A stretch of DNA of 64,000 nt from a virus. The stretch covers positions 1-64,000 of IMG/VR virus record IMGVR_UViG_3300042288_000930; one strand, written 5' to 3'. The stretch's first letter is position 1. Each line of letters opens with the position of its first letter. Made by a program: the position numbers and the translations under genes. The notes beneath the pieces are model-generated. The model was not told the DNA's origin. It searched no databases and saw only the letters and a list, made by a program, of their open reading frames with translations. Positions 14,885 to 23,138 of the stretch are shown here, piece by piece.

Positions 14885-14892
14885 TATTTATT
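14885..14892 (-). promoter_or_regulatory. Late promoter of gp23
   Basis: AATAAATA on the minus strand, giving a leader of about 30 bases before the gp23 ATG. Confidence 0.75.
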
Positions 14893-14896
14893 ATTA

Positions 14897-16024
14897 TCAG
14901 TTGCTCCAGCGTGAAATCGCCTGAAGATAAGCAGCCATTACTGGTGATACTTCTTCGGATGATTGTTCGCCTGAGACTTCAGAAATTGCTTGTTCAGTTA
15001 CAACATGCTTAGGGAAGTAACTTGAAATGAGAGTGGAAACTTTATTGCGGAAGTCTTCTTCCGAAACAAATTCTACACCTTCAGCAAGAGAAACAAGCTT
15101 TTCTCTTTGGGTATCAACTAGTCCCTCGCTCATCTGATTGAGGATTACGGTTTTTTGATAACCAGCGAGTTTATTATTAAGATCAATATTACGCTCAATC
15201 TGTTCGTTGAGACGACCTTCCATTTCACAAAGCTCCTCAGTCATTGTTTCTACAACATTGACTTTCTCCTCGGGGAGATTGAGGTAGTTATCTTCAAAAA
15301 CTTTTTTGAGACCACCCATGAACTCTTCAGCGATCTCAAGCTTGAGACCAGCATCAAGAGCTACTTGGTTTTCTTCTACCCAAGTGGTGATTGCGTAGTT
15401 GAGTGTTTCGTCAACTTTCTCTGAGAGAGCAGCAATCTCTTCTTGGAGTTTTGTGGAGAATTGCTCTTCTAGAGTTGAAGCAATAGCATTTACTTGCTCT
15501 TCGATGCGTGACTTAACAGCAGCTTCGAAAATTGTAGTTGCTTTTGCTTTGAACTCTTCGGAAAACTCTTCGCCTTCGGTAAGGGCAGCAACGTCTTCCG
15601 CAGCGGAATATTCGATTGCTTCCATACCAAATACTTTTACGTTATTTGGACCACCAGGAATCTGGTAACCAGATGACTTAACCGATGGAGCTGGATCTTG
15701 ATGCTTCCCACGGGTTTGCTGATCGCTAACCTTTGAATTATGGTTAGATGACTTAGCACCAGGATTTGATTCACCCTGAGGCTTCTCAAAGGTTGAACCA
15801 CCGTCATCCTCTTCCGATTGACCAGGAGCAACGGAGGTTGGGATTTCAAATCCTGAGTCTTTATGACCACCGCGAGTTTGAGCATCGCTTACAGCAGCAC
15901 CAACTGGTTGCATGTACTGAGTGCCTGAAGATTGACCAGGAACGATTGAAGGGGAGAGCGCACTAGTGCCAACTTCTGACTCAGTTACAAGCTCCTCAAA
16001 CTTTTCGTTTAAGTTATCTGACAT
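14897..16024 (-). CDS. 22: Prohead core scaffold protein gp22
   Basis: A 375-residue acidic scaffold, longer than T4 gp22 (269). Residues about 20-125 are low in complexity and carry a duplicated block: VSDAQTRGGHKDS (45-57) and VSDQQTRGKHQDP (99-111), each followed by an SG(F/Y)(E/Q)IP motif. The rest is helical coiled coil (EEFMGGLKKVFEDNYLNLPEEK). It builds the prohead core and is degraded by gp21. It lies between gp23 and gp21 as in T4 and has its own late promoter. Confidence 0.9.
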   Translation of the reverse strand: MSDNLNEKFEELVTESEVGTSALSPSIVPGQSSGTQYMQPVGAAVSDAQTRGGHKDSGFEIPTSVAPGQSEEDDGGSTFEKPQGESNPGAKSSNHNSKVSDQQTRGKHQDPAPSVKSSGYQIPGGPNNVKVFGMEAIEYSAAEDVAALTEGEEFSEEFKAKATTIFEAAVKSRIEEQVNAIASTLEEQFSTKLQEEIAALSEKVDETLNYAITTWVEENQVALDAGLKLEIAEEFMGGLKKVFEDNYLNLPEEKVNVVETMTEELCEMEGRLNEQIERNIDLNNKLAGYQKTVILNQMSEGLVDTQREKLVSLAEGVEFVSEEDFRNKVSTLISSYFPKHVVTEQAISEVSGEQSSEEVSPVMAAYLQAISRWSN

Positions 16025-16065
16025 TTGAGATTCCTCGTAATTCTAATATGTGTTTATTCTACAAT

Positions 16066-16073
16066 TATTTATT
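16066..16073 (-). promoter_or_regulatory. Late promoter of gp22
   Basis: AATAAATA on the minus strand, about 42 bases before the gp22 ATG. Confidence 0.65.
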
Positions 16074-16076
16074 AAA

Positions 16077-16721
16077 TTATAAACTTTGTAAGAAGTGGTT
16101 GAACGCTTTCAACGACCTCTCTTCAATATTTTTTCTGGTAGATTCAGAAATATATTTATGATATTTAGCAACATTAACCTCTTTAATGATGCCATTTTCC
16201 CAAACCCACTCTTTTCCTTCCATAATTCCGTTCACAAAAGCGTCAGGTGCGGAGGGATCTGCTACAATATCAGCAGCAGTTGCGAGCATAAAATCATCAC
16301 GTACATAATTGGCACCGTTCTTCTCTTCGATAGAACCCATGCCTCTAGAAGAAACGCCAAGCTTAACTCCTGATTCCAGTAGTGACTTAGCAATGTTTCC
16401 CATTGGTGTATTTAGGATCTGTGCTTTACCGATAAAATTTGAACCTTCTGCTTTGAGAGAAACAATTTTATGCGACACACGATCTAGGTTTACAGTAGGA
16501 CCATCGGGATGACCTAGTTCACCGAGAGCACGACCAACGTTTACATACTGTTCGTTGTATCTACCAACTTCACGCTCAAGAACGCCAAATGGATAAACGC
16601 GACCATTGCGATTTTTAATATCTCCCTGAAGGAACACACCTTCGATATGGAGAATTTTTCTTCCGTTTGATTCTTCTTCGAGGATCTGAATATCCTCAAT
16701 ACTCTCGGTGATTAGTTTCAT
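16077..16721 (-). CDS. 21: Prohead core protease gp21
   Basis: A 214-residue serine protease (T4: 212). The likely catalytic His is H71 in GELGHPDGP, and the nucleophile is in GVSSRGMG (S124 or S125). It starts MKLITESIEDIQILEEE and has QGDIKNRNGRVYPF, as in the cyanophage family. It cleaves head proteins after L/I-x-E during maturation. Its start overlaps the stop of the gp67-like gene by 4 bases (ATGA). Confidence 0.95.
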   Translation of the reverse strand: MKLITESIEDIQILEEESNGRKILHIEGVFLQGDIKNRNGRVYPFGVLEREVGRYNEQYVNVGRALGELGHPDGPTVNLDRVSHKIVSLKAEGSNFIGKAQILNTPMGNIAKSLLESGVKLGVSSRGMGSIEEKNGANYVRDDFMLATAADIVADPSAPDAFVNGIMEGKEWVWENGIIKEVNVAKYHKYISESTRKNIEERSLKAFNHFLQSL

Positions 16722-16918
16722 TGTTCTGATTCCTCTGCGGATGTTTCTTCCACCTCCTCTTCTGGAGATTCTGGTTCATCAAAAAAAGTTTGAGCAACTA
16801 CTTGTTTGTAATCTTTCATTGCCTCTGCTGCTTTTCCGTAGAGGATATCAGCAATTTTATCAAGTGCTTGAACTCTGTCGCCGTTGCGAACGGCATTTAC
16901 AACTTCAATAGTGTCCAT
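16718..16918 (-). CDS. 67: Prohead core protein, gp67-like
   Basis: A 66-residue protein with a helical N-terminus (EVVNAVRNGDRVQALDKIAD) and a very acidic tail (EPESPEEEVEETSAEE). T4 gp67 has the same design and lies at the same place, between 20 and 21. There it is an internal core protein cut up by gp21. The match is by position, size and composition rather than long identity. Confidence 0.7.
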   Translation of the reverse strand: MDTIEVVNAVRNGDRVQALDKIADILYGKAAEAMKDYKQVVAQTFFDEPESPEEEVEETSAEESEQ

Positions 16919-16938
16919 TTAATTTACCTATAATAAAT

Positions 16939-16946
16939 TATTTATT
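16939..16946 (-). promoter_or_regulatory. Late promoter of gp67-21
   Basis: AATAAATA on the minus strand at the end of gp20, about 21 bases before the gp67-like ATG. Confidence 0.6.
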
Positions 16947-18567
16947 GTTCTGATGTTTTAGGTTTTGGTGCTGCAACAGGTGCTGGTGGTGGTGGCGGTA
17001 AAGCACCAATCTCCAAAGATGCTGCATTCATCAAGTTTGTGTGAACTGGGTCTGGAATTTTCCCTTCGGAAATTTCATTTTCCATTTGTTTGGAAATTTC
17101 TTCATACTCAGCATCAGATTGCATTAAAACTTGCTTTCTGACATATTCAATCGAATAGTATTTACCCAAAAATGGATCTAATGCGGTAGCAACTTGGAGA
17201 CGATTATTCATCAACTCTGCTTGCTTAAGTTCTTCAAAGTGATTATCAAATTGATAATCATATTGAATATGTTCTTGCATCTCTTCCCAATCTTCGGGAG
17301 CAATAATTCCCTTTAGAATCAGTTGAGTTTTTAACATATCGTGGAATAATCCACTGAATTTTTTACGAAGTCTCGCAATCCACTTCGCAAATTTAAGCTC
17401 ATCACGAAGAATTTCTGATGAACGACCTAGAGAAAATCCTTGATTGGCGTCATCTAAACGTGATGGCGGGAGATTGAGGGAGTTGTATAATTTCTTTTTG
17501 AAGTATTCAACATCTTTAAGTTCGCCAAGATTTTGACCACCAGGAAGAGTAGTGATCTCAGTTCCTCTACCACCTTCGCGGCGAGGTAGCCAGAAATCTT
17601 CAAGCATACTCATATGCTTTTTGTCATCGCGGATTTCTCCAGTGGCAGCATCGTATACAAGTTTGTTGCGGTAACGTGCCATTACCTCTCTGAGATATTG
17701 CTCTGCTTTTACTTTGGGTAGATTGCCAACATCAATGTAGAAAATTCTGCGTTCTGGTGCGCGTGAGAGTCTGTAGATAACCAGCGCATCTTCAATCATG
17801 CGTAACTGGTTGAGTGCCTTGATGGATTTGTGAAGGAAACTCAAGGTCATCTTTTTGTTATAATCTTGAATGCCAGAGGTAATAAAAGTTATAGCATCAT
17901 TTGCGATTCTAACACCAGTACCCACATTGTTGGTATCAAAAGAAGAAGCAATAAAACCTCTAGGATTATACATGTAGAATTCTACATAGTCTCCAAAATC
18001 ATATCTTGCTGCTCCATCCATCACCGTAGCGTTAGCAGTGACAGTGCTTAATTTTGGATCTTTATTTTGAACTCGTACCTTTTTAATTTTTAACGGATCT
18101 ATGTATCTGAGTTCAGTAATACCAGCCTTAGGATTTGCTAAATCAATTACTTTGTGATAAAACATTCTACCATCTACATACCAAGTTCTAAAAATTTCAT
18201 GTGCTCTAGTATCAAAAGCAAGAAGTCTTTTGATGTAATCAAATTCTTCACGAATTTTTTTCTTTATTGATTCGCTTACTTCGAGATTAGAAAGTTCTAT
18301 TTGAACTGGAGAATCATCTAAACTTGAATTAATTGCTTCATTCACAATTTCGTCAATCGCAGAGTCAACCTCTGGATGCATCGCCATATCACGATAGCGC
18401 CTAATGAGATCAAACTCATTACGCGCTATACCGTCTATATCTACATACGAACCAAAATAACCACCAGCTACGGTGGTTACCGAATCATCTGCGTTAGGAG
18501 GAACTGGAGATTGACCTCTCAGCTCCTCCTGTTTAGATTTAATTGAGAATCCAAATAACTGACTCAT
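16942..18567 (-). CDS. 20: Portal vertex protein gp20
   Basis: A 541-residue portal subunit (T4: 524). It has the conserved stretches used to trace cyanomyoviruses: GGYFGSYVDIDG, FDLIRRYRDMAMHPEVDSAIDEIVNEAI, RAPERRIFYIDVGNLPK, and FWLPRREGGRGTEITTLPGG. Twelve copies form the DNA channel at one head vertex and dock the terminase and tail. The C-terminus is Pro/Ala-rich (PPPPPAPVAAPKP). Late promoter at 18595-18602. Confidence 0.97.
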   Translation of the reverse strand: MSQLFGFSIKSKQEELRGQSPVPPNADDSVTTVAGGYFGSYVDIDGIARNEFDLIRRYRDMAMHPEVDSAIDEIVNEAINSSLDDSPVQIELSNLEVSESIKKKIREEFDYIKRLLAFDTRAHEIFRTWYVDGRMFYHKVIDLANPKAGITELRYIDPLKIKKVRVQNKDPKLSTVTANATVMDGAARYDFGDYVEFYMYNPRGFIASSFDTNNVGTGVRIANDAITFITSGIQDYNKKMTLSFLHKSIKALNQLRMIEDALVIYRLSRAPERRIFYIDVGNLPKVKAEQYLREVMARYRNKLVYDAATGEIRDDKKHMSMLEDFWLPRREGGRGTEITTLPGGQNLGELKDVEYFKKKLYNSLNLPPSRLDDANQGFSLGRSSEILRDELKFAKWIARLRKKFSGLFHDMLKTQLILKGIIAPEDWEEMQEHIQYDYQFDNHFEELKQAELMNNRLQVATALDPFLGKYYSIEYVRKQVLMQSDAEYEEISKQMENEISEGKIPDPVHTNLMNAASLEIGALPPPPPAPVAAPKPKTSEQ

Positions 18568-18594
18568 GTTTAAAGTTATATCACTTACTCTAGT

Positions 18595-18602
18595 TATTTA
18601 TC
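18595..18602 (-). promoter_or_regulatory. Late promoter of gp20
   Basis: GATAAATA on the minus strand, about 28 bases before the gp20 ATG, overlapping the gp19 stop region. Confidence 0.6.
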
Positions 18603-19200
18603 AATCTTCAATTCCGCCTGGTGATCTACCCTTTCTTCCATTTTCAACTTCCCAGTACTGAAGTTGGAATTCAACTGTAAAGTCTTCAATCTGATCATTG
18701 CTATCGTAGGCAAGATCAATTTGAGAAATGTTAGTTGGGAAACAACCCCAAAGAGTATATTCTCTAATAACTGATCCAGTTTCGCTGCTATCTCTCTCAA
18801 GTTGTTTTACGTGAAGATCGGCAGTATATCCTGTTGAAAACTCAGGAACAATCAACTGTGCTCTATTTCCTTCGTGAGAATTAATCTTCGCCATCCAAGA
18901 TTCCATGTAATGACGAATCTTGAAATCTTTATCATTAATAAATGTTGCTGTCCAAGTATCAAATGTTCTGTCACCAGCAATTTTTACAGTTCTTCCACGG
19001 AAAGGAACTTCAATTACACCTAGGTTGGAAGCAGGAAGAGCAGCAGACTTACACAGAATGTTGACTAGTTTTCCATCTTCGCTAGAACCAGCTGGCAATC
19101 CAGCTGAATTAGGAAACACAATATCAACAAGGAATAAATTAGGTCTTACGCCTTGCTTAATAGTATTGAGAAAATCTTTAACGTTACTTTTGATGGTCAT
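18601..19200 (-). CDS. 19: Tail tube protein gp19
   Basis: A 199-residue tube subunit (T4: 163). The pattern RPNLFLVDIVFP, KSAALPASNLGVIEVPFRGRTVKIAGDRTFDTWTATFIND, then LWGCFPTNISQIDLAYDSNDQIEDFTVEFQLQYWE follows T4 gp19 closely (AGDRTFDDWTVTV; LWPTNVGELQLDWDSNNEIQTFEV). It forms the inner tail tube through which DNA passes. It follows the sheath gene, as in T4. Confidence 0.96.
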   Translation of the reverse strand: MTIKSNVKDFLNTIKQGVRPNLFLVDIVFPNSAGLPAGSSEDGKLVNILCKSAALPASNLGVIEVPFRGRTVKIAGDRTFDTWTATFINDKDFKIRHYMESWMAKINSHEGNRAQLIVPEFSTGYTADLHVKQLERDSSETGSVIREYTLWGCFPTNISQIDLAYDSNDQIEDFTVEFQLQYWEVENGRKGRSPGGIED

Positions 19201-19232
19201 TGTTTGTTTACCTCGTAATTAGTTTTTAAATA

Positions 19233-20852
19233 TCAAGCGACTGATCTAACTACTTCTGAAAACTCTACACCAGATCTGGTAGCAACAAAAGTAATCGTGA
19301 TGAAGTTAATTGAACGTGTTGGTTTAATATAAAGTTCAGCAACAAATTCGTTTCTATCAATTACATCTGGGGTGTTGTTTGTAGAATCACATACTACAAG
19401 ATAATCTGTGAGACCTCTTTTTGCCTGAACTTCAGAAAGATATGAAGCTGCTGCGGAATAGAAAGAAGTTCTGGTCGTTTCATCATTAAGTTCAAACATT
19501 ACAGTTCTTGCTAGTTGACCAATTCTTTTCTCTATAGCAAGGAAAAGACGACGAACATTAATTCTGTCGAAAGCACTTGGAGTTGCTAAAGCAGTTTTAT
19601 CACCAAACAGAACAGTTCCCTGACCTGGGAATGTAGCAATTGGATTAATTCTCTTAAGATATAATTTATCCCTGTCTGCTTTTGATGGAGCAAAGGCAAG
19701 TTTTACAACATTTTTAATGTTACCTCTGCTAACACCAGCGGGAGAGAACCAATCTTCTAAAGTGGCGGAAGTCTCTACGCAGAGACCAGCAACGTCTCCA
19801 TTACATGGAATGTAACGATAAACGTCATTATACTTATCATAGAGATACTTGTATCCACTATCAAACACAGCGTATGAACTGCTGCTACCCACACCGTCGA
19901 AGAAAGTGATGATATCATCCCTTTTCGCTGAACTAGTGGAGAGTGAAAGCATTCCACTGTGGGGTGAAACAAAAGCAATACAATCTTTTCTGGAACCAGC
20001 AAGCGTAATAACTTTTTGTGCTTTTGTGATTTGGTCTGCTTCTACGGCAAGATTACCACCAGTGAGAATAAAATCAATTGAAATATTTTCTGTGTCATCG
20101 AAAAGATCATAAGCTGCTGTGATGTTGGCAACTGTTGTAGTGTAAGCATCAATACCACCAGAAAGAACTACGTCGGATTCTCCAGCAGCTGCATTTTCTG
20201 GTCCAGCATAAATGTATTTTGAACGAGAATTGATTACGTTCTTATAAAAAATTGAACCACCCTGCGAATCTTTTGCGGTTGATACGCGAGAAACATATAA
20301 AAATGTTTCTAAAATGTTGTTGTTAGCATCTAGAACCGCGATGTGAAGATCATCAGCTCCACCTGGATCAAGAGCAATTGTGCTCCAAAGAACCGTGCCG
20401 TAAATAGTTGCTGTTGCGTAGTTAGTAACGCCACCATCTACAATAGCAATCTTGAGACCATTTGCCCAAGTTCCTGCTGTTCTAGCAGCAAATTTAAAAT
20501 CATATGTACTAAAAGCTGCTTCAAATGCGTCTGTATCTTTGATAAGAACTGGTGTTGCAGTTGTATCGTCGCAAGCATTTTTTAAAGCACTGTCTTCAAT
20601 TCTTACGACATTTAATTGACCACCGTATGAAAGGAAGGATTGAGATACAAACCAATCCTCGTAATTGTTTGCGTTAGGGGCACCGAATGTTTCTAATAAT
20701 TCTCTTTCTGAAGCAATGCCGACAATTGATCCTACTGGACCCTGAGCAAAGCTACCAACCAGAGCAGCAACATTTCCTTGTTGATTCACAACTGTTTGAT
20801 TGGTTAAATCACGTTCTCTTAGAACAATTCCAGGTGATACTTGACCTGCCAT
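19233..20852 (-). CDS. 18: Tail sheath protein gp18
   Basis: A 539-residue contractile sheath subunit (T4: 659). It begins MAGQVSPGIVLRERDLTNQTV, has VGSFAQGPVGSIVGIASERELLETFG, and a C-terminal RLFLAIEKRIGQLARTVMFELND block, all diagnostic of the myovirus sheath. Contraction drives the tube through the host envelope. GAGGAG lies just before the start. The leader carries a small stem-loop at 20870-20889 and a late promoter at 20893-20900. Confidence 0.96.
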   Translation of the reverse strand: MAGQVSPGIVLRERDLTNQTVVNQQGNVAALVGSFAQGPVGSIVGIASERELLETFGAPNANNYEDWFVSQSFLSYGGQLNVVRIEDSALKNACDDTTATPVLIKDTDAFEAAFSTYDFKFAARTAGTWANGLKIAIVDGGVTNYATATIYGTVLWSTIALDPGGADDLHIAVLDANNNILETFLYVSRVSTAKDSQGGSIFYKNVINSRSKYIYAGPENAAAGESDVVLSGGIDAYTTTVANITAAYDLFDDTENISIDFILTGGNLAVEADQITKAQKVITLAGSRKDCIAFVSPHSGMLSLSTSSAKRDDIITFFDGVGSSSSYAVFDSGYKYLYDKYNDVYRYIPCNGDVAGLCVETSATLEDWFSPAGVSRGNIKNVVKLAFAPSKADRDKLYLKRINPIATFPGQGTVLFGDKTALATPSAFDRINVRRLFLAIEKRIGQLARTVMFELNDETTRTSFYSAAASYLSEVQAKRGLTDYLVVCDSTNNTPDVIDRNEFVAELYIKPTRSINFITITFVATRSGVEFSEVVRSVA

Positions 20853-20869
20853 GTTTGTCTCCTCGTGAA

Positions 20870-20889
20870 GTAGTTCATTTTTTAACTAC
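20870..20889 (-). promoter_or_regulatory. Stem-loop at the 5' end of gp18 mRNA
   Basis: GTAGTT and AACTAC form a perfect 6-bp stem around an 8-base A-rich loop. It should start at or near the first transcribed base, where it could protect the message from decay. Confidence 0.4.
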
Positions 20890-20892
20890 AAA

Positions 20893-20900
20893 TATTTATT
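20893..20900 (-). promoter_or_regulatory. Late promoter of gp18
   Basis: AATAAATA on the minus strand, about 41 bases before the gp18 ATG. Confidence 0.65.
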
Positions 20901-20940
20901 AAAATGAGTATCTTCATTGGGGAAACAACGCATGAACAAT

Positions 20941-21168
20941 TTACCAGTCAGGATATTCCCATAATTTAGGTGGTTTGACCACACGTTTTGCCATAATTCT
21001 TTTTATGGTACATTGTTTACATTCGTATGAATACGAAGAAGGTAAATATTTTTTTGATTTTCTAATAACATAGTAATCTGTCATGAGGTCTTTTGTCTCT
21101 CCACAGACCCTACACGTTCTTTCTCTAAACAATAAATGTTCTAGTGAAAATTCGTCTTCTAAATCCAT
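20941..21168 (-). CDS. Small zinc-ribbon protein after terminase
   Basis: A 75-residue protein with two CxxC pairs (C19/C22 in CRVCGETK, C50/C53 in CKQC), a classic zinc-ribbon spacing, and a basic region KRIMAKRVVKPPK after the second pair. It likely binds zinc and perhaps nucleic acid. The start at 21168 is chosen because ATG overlaps the gp17 stop (TAATG); a longer frame starting 60 bases upstream lies inside gp17. Some HNH or endonuclease VII-type proteins share the Cys pattern, but no catalytic motif is visible. Confidence 0.65.
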   Translation of the reverse strand: MDLEDEFSLEHLLFRERTCRVCGETKDLMTDYYVIRKSKKYLPSSYSYECKQCTIKRIMAKRVVKPPKLWEYPDW

Positions 21169-22832
21169 TAGAACCCTAGCATGTATTCTACGTCTGAAAA
21201 AGGATTGCCATACCCATCGGTGTACCAAACGTTTCCGTCTTCATCAATAAATTTTTCTTCGGCATCTGTAATACCATCAGATACAAATCCAAACGGTGCC
21301 ATGTCTTGTTCGATTTGATTCTTCTGTTCTTCGTAGATGCGTTTACGAACATCGTTATCAGTCATCTCCCTAAAGTAAGGTTGAACCGCTAACCACGAGA
21401 ATAGAACTAGACACATCACAAGGTCATCGTTGTATCCATCATCAGCTTCGAAAGATTGATTCTTCTGAATGAATGTGGTAAGCTCACTGATGATTTCGTA
21501 GTCTGAGATTAGGAGTTTATCATCTTCGATCAATGTCTTTAAGTTAGAACATCCAACCTTCTTAGTAACTTTTGACATCTTTAGACCAAGTTGAGATTTG
21601 GTGCCAGAAAATCCCTGACCTACAATTTGACCTGCTCTACCACGCATGGCACACATCAAAATGTTTGGATACTCCAAATCATAATGGAGAATGTTTGTTA
21701 CCTGTTCTCCAATATCATTGACTTCCGCTAAGATGTATGCTTTATTGTAGTTCTTGGCAACCTGTTCGATAATGTTGGGAAACAGGATAGGTTTGATTTC
21801 GTTATTTCGATATTTAGCAACAACCTTCCAAGGTAGTGTGGTGATATCAAATACAACAAAAGCAGAGTAATCATTGTTGGTTCCCCGCGATACGTCAACC
21901 GTCATGATATAATCGTGATCTGGTTTTGCTTCCTCGTATACCTTTAATCCTTTACTATTATCTTGTATAGGATCTTCGAATACCATCGAGCGTAACTTAG
22001 ACGCTGAGATCAAAGTATCAACCGATCCAAGGAACTCACATTCAAACTCTTGTGTGAACTGCCTCTCAGAGGTGTTCCTGATCGTCTCTTCTTTCCACTT
22101 CTCATCTCTACCAGGAACTGCGCTCCAGTGAACTTCAAGTGGCACATATCCGTTCCTACCGCGCTCTGCGTCGTGCCACAGCTTGTAGAACATGTTCATA
22201 CCCTGTGGGGTAGAAATGATAATAACTTTTGTTGTTTTACCAGACGAGATAGTAGGATATACAGACGAGAAGAACTGTTCCGCCATATGGTTAGGAACGA
22301 ACGCAAACTCGTCAAGGAAGATGATGTTGAAAGAGTTTCCTCGAACAGCAGATGATGATGTGGAAGCAGCAATAATCTTGGAACCATTATCAAGTTCCAT
22401 GGAACCTTTGTTCCATGCTACAATGCCTTGCTGCATCCACTTGGGCAGATTTTCATATGCTAACTGTAAACGAGACAGAAGTTCTCTTGACGTTTCTGCT
22501 TTGTTTGCTAGAATAGCAATCTTAATATTGTCGTTGAATACTGCGTAATGAAGTAGGTATGAAATAACAGTGGTAGATTTACCAGTCTGTCTTGGAAGTT
22601 TCGCAATATTAAATCTATGATTGTGAAAATTTTCAATAAGTTTCTCTTGAAAATCATACATCTCAAAGGGAACAAGACCTTCATCGAGTGAGATGATCTT
22701 TACATAGTTTTTTGCGAAGTAAACTGGATCATCTTTACATTTGATGAACTCTTCTACTTGTTCTTTTGTAAAACTAATGGCGGTATTAGCTTTCTTTAAA
22801 TTAGGATTACCAAGATATACTGCGTCACTCAT
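21168..22832 (-). CDS. 17: Terminase large subunit gp17
   Basis: A 554-residue packaging motor (T4: 610). The ATPase part has Walker A RQTGKST (81-87) and Walker B IIFLDE (170-175). The RNase H-like nuclease part starts at MTVDVSRGTNNDYSAF (catalytic D313) and continues through AEVNDIGEQ and DGYNDDLVM. It cuts concatemeric DNA and pumps it into the head through gp20. Its start overlaps the upstream zinc protein by 8 bases. Confidence 0.97.
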   Translation of the reverse strand: MSDAVYLGNPNLKKANTAISFTKEQVEEFIKCKDDPVYFAKNYVKIISLDEGLVPFEMYDFQEKLIENFHNHRFNIAKLPRQTGKSTTVISYLLHYAVFNDNIKIAILANKAETSRELLSRLQLAYENLPKWMQQGIVAWNKGSMELDNGSKIIAASTSSSAVRGNSFNIIFLDEFAFVPNHMAEQFFSSVYPTISSGKTTKVIIISTPQGMNMFYKLWHDAERGRNGYVPLEVHWSAVPGRDEKWKEETIRNTSERQFTQEFECEFLGSVDTLISASKLRSMVFEDPIQDNSKGLKVYEEAKPDHDYIMTVDVSRGTNNDYSAFVVFDITTLPWKVVAKYRNNEIKPILFPNIIEQVAKNYNKAYILAEVNDIGEQVTNILHYDLEYPNILMCAMRGRAGQIVGQGFSGTKSQLGLKMSKVTKKVGCSNLKTLIEDDKLLISDYEIISELTTFIQKNQSFEADDGYNDDLVMCLVLFSWLAVQPYFREMTDNDVRKRIYEEQKNQIEQDMAPFGFVSDGITDAEEKFIDEDGNVWYTDGYGNPFSDVEYMLGF

Positions 22833-23070
22833 TTGCTCGTTTAATATCCTTTTCTATATCGTCCATACTATTTAATCTTTTTTCCCACCCATCGCCTTTG
22901 GTGGTTCCCTGTGCTGGGTTGATACAAGTATCATCTCCAAATTTATCACAAACTAAAGAAGCGAGTTCAGTTTCGTTTCCCTTCTTATTTGTGCCAGCCC
23001 AGAAGTGTTGTCCTCCAATCCAGCACGCCCCACACTTAGGGCAGGTTTTGGTATCCATAAGTCTTACCAT
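22825..23070 (-). CDS. Small Cys-rich protein before terminase
   Basis: An 81-residue protein with CPKCGAC at residues 10-16, His22, and Cys41/Cys49, a probable zinc site. The C-terminus is charged and helical. No family recognised. Its stop lies inside the gp17 start, so the two are coupled. Two possible starts exist (23070 and 23058); neither has a ribosome site, and the promoter at 23085-23112 gives a leader of only about 8 to 20 bases. Confidence 0.65.
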   Translation of the reverse strand: MVRLMDTKTCPKCGACWIGGQHFWAGTNKKGNETELASLVCDKFGDDTCINPAQGTTKGDGWEKRLNSMDDIEKDIKRANE

Positions 23071-23084
23071 GAGACGGTAATGCT

Positions 23085-23112
23085 ATTATATAGGTAAATG
23101 TATGTTTGTCAA
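23085..23112 (-). promoter_or_regulatory. Sigma-70 promoter upstream of the terminase genes
   Basis: TTGACA (23112-23107) and TATAAT (23090-23085), both perfect, with a 16-base spacer on the minus strand. An early-type promoter is unexpected within the morphogenesis block. Confidence 0.7.
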
Positions 23113-23120
23113 GTTACAAA

Positions 23121-23138
23121 TGACACATATTTGTGTCA
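23121..23138. repeat. 7-bp inverted repeat next to the terminase promoter
   Basis: TGACACA and TGTGTCA around a 4-base AT centre. It overlaps the stop codon of the upstream gene and ends 8 bases before the -35 box. It could be an operator or a weak terminator; only TTTG follows it on the minus strand. Confidence 0.4.
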
